Assembly: GCA_903825285.1 (NCBI GenBank)
Contig: CAIJZY010000031.1
Coordinates: 1-64,000, forward strand
Length of the DNA stretch: 64,000 nt
Source: an uncultured Opitutia bacterium
Lineage (GTDB): Bacteria; Verrucomicrobiota; Verrucomicrobiia; Opitutales; Opitutaceae
Direction of reading: 5' to 3'
Of the stretch, positions 8,302 to 19,456 are shown in pieces (within the stretch, counting starts at the first letter, position 1; every line of letters begins with the position of its first letter). The position numbers and the translations under genes are program-made. Under the pieces are notes generated by a model. It searched no databases and was not told the origin of the DNA. It saw nothing but the letters and a program-made list of their open reading frames with translations.

Positions 8302-9150
8302 TCAATCGAACACGACGGTCTTGTGGCCGTAGATGAGGACGCGGCCCTCGAGGTGCCAGCGGACCGCCTGGGCAAGGACCGTCTTCTCGAGGTCGCGGCC
8401 CTTGCGGATCAGATCCTCCACGCCGTGGCGGTGCGTCACGCGGGCCACGTCCTGGTTGATGATCGGGCCCTCGTCGAGGTCCCGCGTGGCATAGTGCGCC
8501 GTGGCGCCGATGAGCTTCACGCCGCGGGCATGCGCCTGATGGTAGGGGCGGCCGCCGGCAAACGCGGGGAGGAACGAGTGGTGGATGTTGATCACCGGGC
8601 GCCCGAACTGCGTGAGAAAATCCGCCGACAGCACCTGCATGTACCGCGCGAGGATGACCAGCTCCGCGTCCAGCTTGCGCAGCAGCGCCAGCTGCTTCGC
8701 CTCGGAGGCGGCCTTGGTCTCGGCGGAGATCGGGATGTGGTGAAACGGCAGCCCGTAGCCGCGGGCCAGGGCGCCGAGGTCGGCGTGGTTGCCCACGACG
8801 GCGACGATCTCGCCGGCAAACTCGCCCGCCTTCCACCGCAGCACGAGGTCGTGGAAGCAGTGGTCGGCCTTGGAAATGAAGAGCACCACGCGCGTCCGGT
8901 GGGCCGACTGGCTCACCTGCACCTGCATGCCCAGCCCGGCCGCAAAGGTCCGGAAGTCCGCGGCGTCGGCCGCGTGCGTGTCACCCTTCGGCACCCACTC
9001 CACGCGCTGGAAGAACACGCCGGCCTCGTGGTCGTGGTGCTGGTCGGCGTGGATGATGTTGCCGCCGTGCTCAAAGATCCAGCCGGACACGCGCGCGACG
9101 AGTCCGGGGCGATCAGGTCCGTGCAGCAGGGCAATCAGGGTCGAGGGCAT
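8302..9150 (-). CDS. purU: Formyltetrahydrofolate deformylase
   Basis: Hydrolyses 10-formyltetrahydrofolate to formate and tetrahydrofolate, balancing the one-carbon pool and supplying formate for purine synthesis. The 282-residue protein has an N-terminal ACT domain (about 1-80, starting LIALLHGPDRPGLVARVSGW) and a formyltransferase-type catalytic domain (about 85-280) with ARYMQVLS, the signature INIHHSFLPAF and the downstream GATAHYAT/DEGPII motifs including catalytic Asp. Length and domain order are exactly as in the family. It stands between two repeat-filled gaps. Confidence 0.95.
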   Translation of the reverse strand: MPSTLIALLHGPDRPGLVARVSGWIFEHGGNIIHADQHHDHEAGVFFQRVEWVPKGDTHAADAADFRTFAAGLGMQVQVSQSAHRTRVVLFISKADHCFHDLVLRWKAGEFAGEIVAVVGNHADLGALARGYGLPFHHIPISAETKAASEAKQLALLRKLDAELVILARYMQVLSADFLTQFGRPVINIHHSFLPAFAGGRPYHQAHARGVKLIGATAHYATRDLDEGPIINQDVARVTHRHGVEDLIRKGRDLEKTVLAQAVRWHLEGRVLIYGHKTVVFD

Positions 9151-9154
9151 AGTT

Positions 9155-9467
9155 GGGATTTACGAATTACGGTTTACGATTGGCGGACGCAAGCGAGGGG
9201 ACGGGGAGAAATTGGCTGCGGCGTGTCATACGAATTTACGATTTACGAGGGACGATTTACGATTGCCGGACGCAGGCGGGGGACAGCGCGTGATGACCAG
9301 TGCAGTGATGTCCCTCTACTCGTCATCCTGAGCGAATGCGAAGGATGATGAGCCGGGTGGTTATGTGGTACGCCGCAGCGGTTGCCTGTGCCGCAGCATG
9401 CGGGCGGATCAACTCCATCCAACGCCTGCGCCGGCCAATCGTAAATCGTCCCTCGTAAATCCCAAAT
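9155..9467. repeat. Three-armed inverted/direct repeat region (TTTACGA words)
   Basis: This 320-base gap between purU and the quinone oxidoreductase gene has no gene. It contains arms at 9155-9190, 9232-9276 (same orientation) and 9425-9467 (inverted). Arms two and three share over 30 matching bases, including TTTACGAGGGACGATTTACG and a flanking CCGG..GCAGG. All are chains of degenerate units like GATTTACG. The sequence between the arms shows nothing recognisable. Confidence 0.8.
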
Positions 9468-9471
9468 CTAG

Positions 9472-10440
9472 TCAGGGCTGCAGCAGCACCTTGCCCGTGG
9501 TCGCGCGGCTCTCGAGGGCGCGGTGGGCGTCGGCGGCGGATGCGAGCGGGAAGGTGGCGCCGATGCGGACCTTGAGCTGGCCGGCGGCGACCCACGCAAA
9601 GAGGTCGGCGGCCCGGGCGCGGAGTTCCTCCGGCGTGCGGAGGTAGTGGTTCAGCGTCGGGCGCGTCATGTAGAGCGAGCCCTTCTGCGCCAGCACGAGC
9701 GGCGCGAACGCCGGCACGGGCCCGCTGGCGTTGCCGAAGGAGACGAACAGCCCGCGCGGACGCAGGCTGTCGAGCGTGCCCTCAAAGGTCTGCTTGCCCA
9801 CGGAGTCGTAGGCGACGTCCACGCCGCGGCCGTCGGTGAAGCGGCGCACGGCCTCGGTGAAATTCTCCCGCGTGTACACGCACACCGCGTCCGCGCCCGC
9901 CTCGCGCGCGAGCGCCACCTTCGCGTCGCTGCCCACCGTGGCGATCACGCGCGCGCCGCGCAGCTTCGCGAGCTGCGTGAGCAGCAGCCCCACCCCGCCG
10001 GCGCCGGCATGGACCAGCGCGGTGTCGCCCGCCTTCAGCGGGAACGTGTCGGTGGCGAGGAAGTGCGCGGTCAGGCCCTGGGACAGCAGCGCCGCCGCGG
10101 TCGGCGTGGCGATGGCGGCCGGGATCGGCAGCGCCTTGTCGGCGGGCACCAGCGTCTCGGCCGCGTACGCGCCGAGGGCGTTCGTCGTCGCGACGCGGTC
10201 GCCGCCGCGGAAGCCCGTCACGCCCGCGCCCACCGCCGTCACCACCCCCGCGGCCTCCATGCCGGGGAGGAACGGCAGGCTGACCTTGTACAGGCCGCTG
10301 CGGAGATAGGTGTCGATGAAGTTCACACCGGCCGCCTCGACGCGGATGCGCAGCTGGCCGCGGTCCGGGGCCGGCAGGGCGATTTCCTCCGGCAGCAGCT
10401 TTTCCGGCCCGCCGGTTTCGTGGATGCGGATGGCAAACAT
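9472..10440 (-). CDS. qor: NADPH:quinone oxidoreductase, zinc-independent MDR family
   Basis: A 322-residue medium-chain reductase that uses NADPH to reduce quinones or reactive carbonyls in the cytosol. The N-terminal catalytic domain has GVNFIDTYLRSGLYK and LPGMEAAGVVTAVG, typical of the quinone oxidoreductase branch. The Rossmann domain has the nucleotide motif GAGGVGLLL and then TVGSDAKVALAREAGAD. The cysteine/histidine zinc ligands of alcohol dehydrogenases are absent, as expected. The ATG at 10440 gives the family start MFAIRIHETGGPE. It lies 80 bases downstream of carB but is functionally unrelated to it. Confidence 0.9.
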   Translation of the reverse strand: MFAIRIHETGGPEKLLPEEIALPAPDRGQLRIRVEAAGVNFIDTYLRSGLYKVSLPFLPGMEAAGVVTAVGAGVTGFRGGDRVATTNALGAYAAETLVPADKALPIPAAIATPTAAALLSQGLTAHFLATDTFPLKAGDTALVHAGAGGVGLLLTQLAKLRGARVIATVGSDAKVALAREAGADAVCVYTRENFTEAVRRFTDGRGVDVAYDSVGKQTFEGTLDSLRPRGLFVSFGNASGPVPAFAPLVLAQKGSLYMTRPTLNHYLRTPEELRARAADLFAWVAAGQLKVRIGATFPLASAADAHRALESRATTGKVLLQP

Positions 10441-10520
10441 GGGGAAGATGACGATTGACGAGTTGCGCGTGGGTGGAGGCCGGCGGGGACCAGCGTCCCG
10501 CCTCGCTCGAAAAACGCGGA

Positions 10521-13757
<3,237 letters not shown>

Positions 13758-14065
13758 GTGCGTGAGCGCCCGCGAGGGTTGGCGGGGGCCAAACGCCCGG
13801 CAAGCGGGAAAGCACCCCACCCTGCAAATCGGGCCGACCCCGCCCCCCGGGGCCTGCTGATCGCGATGAGCGGCCCTACTGCCGCCGCCCGGCGTGTCGC
13901 GGGGGTTGCGGGACCCCGCCGCGGGTGATAGGAAACCATCGTCATGCTCTCGGCCGAGACACGGTTCCCGTGGCGGCTTCCGGGTGGCACGTCGGTTCCC
14001 GGACGCCACCGCCTCCTGGCGGTGGACGGAGGCAGGTGCGGCGGCGAACTCAACCCCCTGGTTCC
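13758..14065. other. Divergent intergenic region carB / lipoprotein gene
   Basis: 308 bases between two divergent starts, so it must contain both promoters. I see no convincing -35/-10 pair, operator, hairpin or RNA element; it is GC-rich and shows no repeat shared with other gaps. Confidence 0.6.
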
Positions 14066-16888
14066 ATGAAGACGACGATGCTGCGGCTGGTTTCCCTCGG
14101 TGTCCTGGCGACAATCCTGCTGCTGGGCGGATGCGAAGGCGTGCCCAAGCGCACGGGTGATGAAGGCGGAGGCCGGCTGTACGCCAAGCGGCCGGCCGCG
14201 CCGGCCGACGAATACGACTCCGCCCGGCCGGATGCCGGGGCCAAGCCCCGGGCCCCCGAGGGGATGGTCATGGGCCGGAAGAAGTCGCGGCGCAGCGCGG
14301 GCGACGAGCCGCAAGTCTCCCGCCCGGGCGGCAGCCGGGCCAGGGCCGCGGCGCAGCGGCCCACCGCGCCGGCCAGCGGCCTCTACCTGGCGGATGCCCA
14401 GCTGAACTTTGACACCCTCGACGGCGCCGCCTTCGACCCGGTGAAGGGCACGCTGTCCCTGTTCGGCCACCGCAGCCGCACCGACGGCGCCGCCGACCAG
14501 CCCTACCTGCAGCTCCTGGCGGCCGCGCTCGACGCGCGCGCGCCGCAACTGAGCCTCGAGTGGACCCCCGACTCGCAGCGGGAGGTCGACCAGGCCATGG
14601 CGCGCTTCAGCGACGACCGCAACAATGACGCGCTGACGACCGAGATGGCCCACATCTTCGACGCCCAGGGCCAGCTGAACCGCCGCGGGGCCGGCTTCTT
14701 CCGCGCGCTCGGCGCGAACGTGCGGGAAGGCATGAACCGCTACGAGTTCAACGGCGCCCTCCTGACGGCCGCGGGCCGGCCCGGCGCCGGCGAGGCGCTG
14801 CGGACCTTCGGCAACATGATCGAGGCCATCAAGCGCGACGACGCGGAGGCCAAGCGCACCAGCGTGGAGGAGCTCGCCCGCGCCCTGGGCCTGTATGACT
14901 TCATCGCGGAAGTCGCCGGGCGCTTCCGCAACGGGGAAATTTCCCAAGTCGACATGATGGACCAGGTCTGGCCGCGGATCGTGAGCGGGCTGGCCCAGGC
15001 GTTTGGCTGGGACGACGGCCCCTACACCGCGAAGTACTGGCGGCTCCGGCACGGCGGCATGACCTACGACGCCGCCAACGACGAGGTCCTCTGGGACATC
15101 CAGCACGACCTGAACCGCCTGCCCCGCCAGGCGCTGGATGCGATCACGGCGAACAAGTCCGAGGTCGTGGTGCCGCCCGAGGTCATGCGGGACGTGCTGG
15201 GCGTGGAGCCCCGCGTGCAGCCCGTGCTGACCGGCCTGCCCGACCACACAAGGCTGGCGCTGACCGCCTGCCAGGCCGACGCCTTCTGCAAGACGCTCTT
15301 CGACCAGCCCGAGGTCGCGGCCAAGGTGCCGCAGTACCAGGGCTATTTCGCCTGGCTGCGGGCGCGCGGGGAGCATCCGGTGGCCGGCGACGGCCATCTC
15401 TGGACCAGCCCCGGCAACTTCGAGCTCATGGAATCGCCCGACGGCCGCGTGCTGCGCTTCGGGCGGACCCCCGTGTTGTTCCACATTGAGGAGTACATGT
15501 CCGGACGGCGCAGCGTCGCGCGGCCGCAGCTCAGCGCCTACGCGGACCTGCTCACGTCGTGCTACGACGACCTCGCGCGGGAATATCCCGTGATGCACCA
15601 ACTGCGGGAATGCATGAAGGTGGTCACGCTGGCCCAGTGGCTGCGGCAGCACAACTACGCGGTGTCCCTCCCGCAGGCGGGCCGCGAGAGTGTCAACCTG
15701 CCGCCCGAGCTGCCCGGCGTCATCTACATGGTGATGGCGCTCCAGCAGGGCCCCATCGGCGAGATCCTCACCGCGGCGGGCGGCGTGGATTACGGTGGCG
15801 ACCGGAACTGGAACTATGCCCCCCGCGACCTGCCCGCGCCCGGCTCCGACCTGGTCGACGAGACCGGCCGCCGGGTCCGCGAGGCGATGGAGCGGTACCA
15901 GCATCAGAAAATCGCGGGGCCCGCGCCCCGGCTGCTCGCCGAGGTTAGCACTTCGGAAGTCGACGGCCGCCAGGTCACCACCGTGACCGTCGCGGCGAAC
16001 GCCCCGTCCGAGCGGGGCCCGGCCCCGGGCGTCCGGGCGCAGCGCCTGGCCGACGAGGAGGCCGTGCTGTTGTGGAAGGCCGACGACCTGGCCGGCGCGG
16101 CCGAGGCCCTCCGGGGGCAAATCGAGGCCGCCGCCGGCGACCCGGTCCTGCAGGCGTCGCTGCGCGCCCAGCTGGCGCGTGTGCTGCACCAGATGGGTGA
16201 CGAGGCCAGCGCCCTGCGCGAACTCAAGCTGGCCCAGCAGCTCGATCCGCACTCCCGGATCTTTGACCTGCTCCTTGCCGAGTTGGACGAGCAGAGCGGC
16301 GACCTCGCCGGGGCCCGGGAGGCGCTGCAGCGCTACCTCAAGAACGACCCCAGCAACCAGGCCGCCGCCCAGATCCTCGCCAGCATCGAGGCGCGGCTGA
16401 AGGGCGGCGTTGCGCCCACGGGCGGGCGCGCGGCGATGGCCCAGGCCCACGCCCAGGCGGCGATCCTGAACGGCCCCGACGAGGCCGCCAAGGCCGCCGA
16501 GTGGGCGCCGCCGGTCAACCTGCCGCCGCTCCATCTCACCGGCGTCAAGGCCACCGACCGGGTCATCCAGAGCGATCCCGTGATCCGCGACCTGCAGAAA
16601 AACTATGCGAGCGCCGTGGCGTCGCAGCAGCAGCTGGAGGCCACGCTCGTCTCCCTGCGTTCGCAGCTCGCCACGACGTCCAATCCGACGGAGCGGAAGC
16701 AGCTGGAGTCCGGCGTGTCCACGCTGCAGAGCCAGAGCACCCAGGCCGAGGCGCAGGCCAAGCAGCTGGCCGGGGAGATCGAGAAACGCGTCAAGCTGAT
16801 CATCGACACCCAGGTCGAGCCCGCCGCGCCGGCACCCGACTCGTCCAGCCCGCCATCCCCGAGTCCCGCGGGCACGAAAACGCCATGA
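14066..16888 (+). CDS. Large lipoprotein with C-terminal TPR and coiled-coil regions
   Basis: A 940-residue probable outer-membrane or periplasmic lipoprotein of unknown function. The N-terminus is a lipoprotein signal with lipobox LGGC (Cys23), then a disordered basic, proline-rich stretch (about 30-110). A long globular region follows (about 110-620, with [15 protein letters not shown] and [13 protein letters not shown] as distinctive strings), then TPR-like helices (about 660-790, [17 protein letters not shown] and [15 protein letters not shown]) and a coiled coil near 850-930 ending in a proline/serine tail. The ATG at 14066 is chosen because it starts the signal peptide; the longer open frame upstream is not. 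Its stop overlaps the next ATG by four bases (ATGA), so the two proteins probably act together. No known family could be named. Confidence 0.85.
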   Translation: MKTTMLRLVSLGVLATILLLGGCEGVPKRTGDEGGGRLYAKRPAAPADEYDSARPDAGAKPRAPEGMVMGRKKSRRSAGDEPQVSRPGGSRARAAAQRPTAPASGLYLADAQLNFDTLDGAAFDPVKGTLSLFGHRSRTDGAADQPYLQLLAAALDARAPQLSLEWTPDSQREVDQAMARFSDDRNNDALTTEMAHIFDAQGQLNRRGAGFFRALGANVREGMNRYEFNGALLTAAGRPGAGEALRTFGNMIEAIKRDDAEAKRTSVEELARALGLYDFIAEVAGRFRNGEISQVDMMDQVWPRIVSGLAQAFGWDDGPYTAKYWRLRHGGMTYDAANDEVLWDIQHDLNRLPRQALDAITANKSEVVVPPEVMRDVLGVEPRVQPVLTGLPDHTRLALTACQADAFCKTLFDQPEVAAKVPQYQGYFAWLRARGEHPVAGDGHLWTSPGNFELMESPDGRVLRFGRTPVLFHIEEYMSGRRSVARPQLSAYADLLTSCYDDLAREYPVMHQLRECMKVVTLAQWLRQHNYAVSLPQAGRESVNLPPELPGVIYMVMALQQGPIGEILTAAGGVDYGGDRNWNYAPRDLPAPGSDLVDETGRRVREAMERYQHQKIAGPAPRLLAEVSTSEVDGRQVTTVTVAANAPSERGPAPGVRAQRLADEEAVLLWKADDLAGAAEALRGQIEAAAGDPVLQASLRAQLARVLHQMGDEASALRELKLAQQLDPHSRIFDLLLAELDEQSGDLAGAREALQRYLKNDPSNQAAAQILASIEARLKGGVAPTGGRAAMAQAHAQAAILNGPDEAAKAAEWAPPVNLPPLHLTGVKATDRVIQSDPVIRDLQKNYASAVASQQQLEATLVSLRSQLATTSNPTERKQLESGVSTLQSQSTQAEAQAKQLAGEIEKRVKLIIDTQVEPAAPAPDSSSPPSPSPAGTKTP

Positions 16889-17988
16889 CGTCCACCTGGT
16901 TCGCCGCCGGTGTCCGCTGGCCGGCCCGGCTGCTGCTCTGGGCCGGCCTGGCCCTGGCGACGGCCCGGGCCGAGCCGATTCCCGCGCTCGGCCGCGTGCC
17001 GGCGGGGCTGCCCGGCGACGTGGCGAGCCGCCTCGCCTCGCGGCGGCAGGAGCTCGAGCGGCAGCTGAACCGCTTCCTGGCCGAGGCGGACGGCTTCAAC
17101 CGGAAGCGCCCGGAGGATCAGACCGACGCGGAGTACCAGGCCCTGCTGGCGCGCCGCGCGCAGTACATCGGCCTGGTGCGGGCCTTCAACCGCGAGGAGG
17201 AGGCCGCGGTGGCGGCGAGCGGTGCGTCGGAGCAGGAGCGATTCGCCCGGGATCGCGCGGCCTGGGTTCGTGAGGAGCAGGCGGCGATCGCGCGACGGCT
17301 GCAGGAACCGAATCACCTCTGCGCCGCCATCACCGCCTCGTTGAGGATCAAGGAGCCGCCCCTGCCCTACAAAACGTTCGCCGAACTGCAGCCCGGCGAT
17401 GTCCTGCTGCTCGCGCCCGACGACGCCAAGAGCCGGCTGATCCGCTGGGCGGACCGGTTTTCCTCGCAAACACCGGACTCGCCCGCGTCCCACACGGTGC
17501 TGTTTCTCCGGGAGGTGAAGGGCCGGCGGCTGTTCCTGGACAACCAGGGCGGCGAGGGCATGGCCATCATCACCGAGGAGGAATTCCTGCGCCGCTATGC
17601 CGGACGGCTGCCCGCCTCGAGCGTGGCCAGCCTGCGGGAGCCCGGTTGCAGCGTGGCCCAGCCGCTGGCGCCCCAGGAGGCGCAGCACCTGTGGCAAGAG
17701 TCCGCCCAACTGGCGCGGCACCAGCTGGCCGACCGCGAGCGGAAGGCCGGAAACTGGGTGGATACGAGCGACTATGGCCTGTATGGCGACGACAACATGG
17801 TGTGCTCGGAGGCCAGCCGCTGGGCGCTCGTCCGCGGGCTGGCCGCCAGTCGGCCCGACCTGAGCCTGCCCGACACGAAGTCACCGCTGAAGAAGCTGCT
17901 CGGGGTCTATTACGGCCCCGCCAATTTCTACAATGATCAGGAGCATTTCCTGATCACGCCCCTCGGCGTGCCGGCGCGCGCCCCGTGA
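16885..17988 (+). CDS. Exported YiiX/C92-type permuted papain-like protein
   Basis: A 367-residue protein with a signal peptide ending near ATARAEP (residue 31), an alpha-helical, charged middle (about 45-140, probable coiled coil) and a C-terminal domain with GDVLLLAPDD, a histidine in SPASHTVLFL (about residue 203), a DNQGGEGM stretch and a cysteine in DNMVCSEASRW (about residue 306). The order His-Asp-Cys after a GDVLL motif is that of the circularly permuted NlpC/P60-like (YiiX/YebB, C92) enzymes, which act on amide or ester bonds in cell wall peptides or lipids. It is translationally coupled to the lipoprotein gene upstream (ATGA overlap), suggesting one envelope-associated unit. The enzymatic call is by motif only. 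Confidence 0.7.
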   Translation: MTSTWFAAGVRWPARLLLWAGLALATARAEPIPALGRVPAGLPGDVASRLASRRQELERQLNRFLAEADGFNRKRPEDQTDAEYQALLARRAQYIGLVRAFNREEEAAVAASGASEQERFARDRAAWVREEQAAIARRLQEPNHLCAAITASLRIKEPPLPYKTFAELQPGDVLLLAPDDAKSRLIRWADRFSSQTPDSPASHTVLFLREVKGRRLFLDNQGGEGMAIITEEEFLRRYAGRLPASSVASLREPGCSVAQPLAPQEAQHLWQESAQLARHQLADRERKAGNWVDTSDYGLYGDDNMVCSEASRWALVRGLAASRPDLSLPDTKSPLKKLLGVYYGPANFYNDQEHFLITPLGVPARAP

Positions 17989-17991
17989 GGC

Positions 17992-18396
17992 TCAAATCTT
18001 CCCGAAGACGCCGCTGATGTCGGCCGCGCCCTCCAAAGGCGGATCGACCCGGTACTGCAGCGGGAGGATGGGCTCGCCGCCGAGCTGGGCGGAGAGGGCC
18101 TGCAGCGCGGGCCGCGCCAGATCGGGGAGGTTCAGGTTGATGACGTCGTGCCGGCCCGGCACGAACAGGCCGAAGGCGTAGAACGACTGGAGCCCCACCA
18201 GGTAGCCCGACAGCCGCCGGCCGGTGGGCGTGGTAAAGGTGGCGCGGACGAACAGGGTGCCAAGATGGGTGGGCAGCGGACCCGGACCGGCGAGCGGATG
18301 ATGGCCCTCCTGCGCGTCGTCCCACACCCAAACCGGGTGCCGGGCAAATTCTCCGGCCGCGAGCTCCCTCACGTGGATGTCACTTAATTTTTCCAT
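17992..18396 (-). CDS. Probable immunity protein to the RHS toxin tip
   Basis: A 134-residue protein starting MEKLSDIHVRELAAGEF. Its ATG lies inside the last codons of the RHS tip (17-base overlap, different frame), the arrangement typical of polymorphic-toxin immunity genes. It has no signal peptide or membrane helix, so it would protect in the cytosol. The fold looks alpha/beta, with LRATFTTPTGRRLSGYLVGL-like strands; I cannot assign a family. It ends three bases from the convergent papain-like gene. The role is inferred from position, size and overlap, not from sequence similarity. Confidence 0.65.
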   Translation of the reverse strand: MEKLSDIHVRELAAGEFARHPVWVWDDAQEGHHPLAGPGPLPTHLGTLFVRATFTTPTGRRLSGYLVGLQSFYAFGLFVPGRHDVINLNLPDLARPALQALSAQLGGEPILPLQYRVDPPLEGAADISGVFGKI

Positions 18397-19456
18397 ATTG
18401 GCGCAGGACGGCCTCCGCGGCACCGCGGGCGGAGGCATTCTGTTTGATCACGATGTTCTGGCCGGCGTTCACCGGGTTGAACTTCAGCAGGAATTCTCGC
18501 ATGACGGCGGGGTCGGACAAGGAGAGTCGCTGGATGGGAATGGCCGGCAAGCCTGCCGACTGGAAGACCGCAAGACGACGATTATCCAGCGTGTACAACG
18601 AGCCCTGGTGCTCCACGACCCGGATCGCGGGCAGGTCCGCGGCCGCGAGGTTGCCGCTGCGCAGCGCCTCGGCGGTCTCGGCCAGGGTCTGGCCCGAGCT
18701 GAATCGCTGGGTGATCGTTGGCTGCGTGAACCGCACCAGCCGCGGGCTCGTCGACTCGAATGCGGCGGGGTCTACCATCGTCAGCGCCGCGCCCATCGCC
18801 GCCATCGCGAGCCGGTTCGCCGGGTCACCCGGATCGTACCAACCGAGACGCGCAGCCGGGCTGAGGTTCGACGCCAGGCCGGCGCTCAACTCGTCGTCGT
18901 TGACTTCCTGCGTGAACGGATTGCCCCCGGCCAGGGCAAAGTGGGCGTACTGGGCCCCGCGCGAGAAAAAATGGGCCGTCCCGAAGATCGAGTCGCTGAG
19001 CGTGTCGAGCGCCGGCCCTAGCGCGCCCTTCAGCAGGGCCGCGAGAGTGTTGCCACTCGGCTCCACGTCCAGCGCCGCCAATCCGAACGGATCCACGGCC
19101 GTGACCGGATTGCCGTTGGCATAGGCGAAGCGGTTCAGCGAGGTGGGGACGCCGATCTCACCGAGCGTCGGATCCTGGTTAAGAAACCGCCGCAGGGCCG
19201 GATGATAGTAGCGCGCGCGGTGATGGCAGAGCCCGTTGGCATCGGTCTGCACGCCCCACCGGCCGTTGAAGAGAAACGGCGTGTCCGTCGCGCCGCTGCG
19301 GGAGAGCTGTTCGCCGTACGGCCCATAGCTCGCGCGATCCGTCACCACGCCCCCGGCATCGGTCAGGGCCACGGTGTCGCCCCGGCGGTCGTGATGATAA
19401 TACCTCAGCGCGTCGCCGGTCTGCTCGTACAACAGGCCTAGGCCATAAACAGAAAA
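18380..19456 (-). CDS. RHS protein C-terminal part: core end plus ParB-like toxin tip (out of frame with the core)
   Basis: About 358 codons continue the RHS protein after a one-base frame change near 19448-19457. It begins VYGLGLLYEQTGDALRYYHHD, runs through the last YD repeats and the conserved core end (RARYYHPALRRFLNQDP and NPVTAVDPFGL), then changes to a variable tip of about 230 residues. The tip has an alpha-helical linker and, near its end, PAIRVVEHQGSLYTLDNRRLA, which resembles the ParB/sulfiredoxin-fold nuclease motif found in several polymorphic toxins. No independent start codon with a ribosome site is evident, so expression depends on frameshifting or the gene is broken. The immunity gene overlaps the stop. 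Confidence 0.75.
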   Translation of the reverse strand, partial: FSVYGLGLLYEQTGDALRYYHHDRRGDTVALTDAGGVVTDRASYGPYGEQLSRSGATDTPFLFNGRWGVQTDANGLCHHRARYYHPALRRFLNQDPTLGEIGVPTSLNRFAYANGNPVTAVDPFGLAALDVEPSGNTLAALLKGALGPALDTLSDSIFGTAHFFSRGAQYAHFALAGGNPFTQEVNDDELSAGLASNLSPAARLGWYDPGDPANRLAMAAMGAALTMVDPAAFESTSPRLVRFTQPTITQRFSSGQTLAETAEALRSGNLAAADLPAIRVVEHQGSLYTLDNRRLAVFQSAGLPAIPIQRLSLSDPAVMREFLLKFNPVNAGQNIVIKQNASARGAAEAVLRQYGKIK

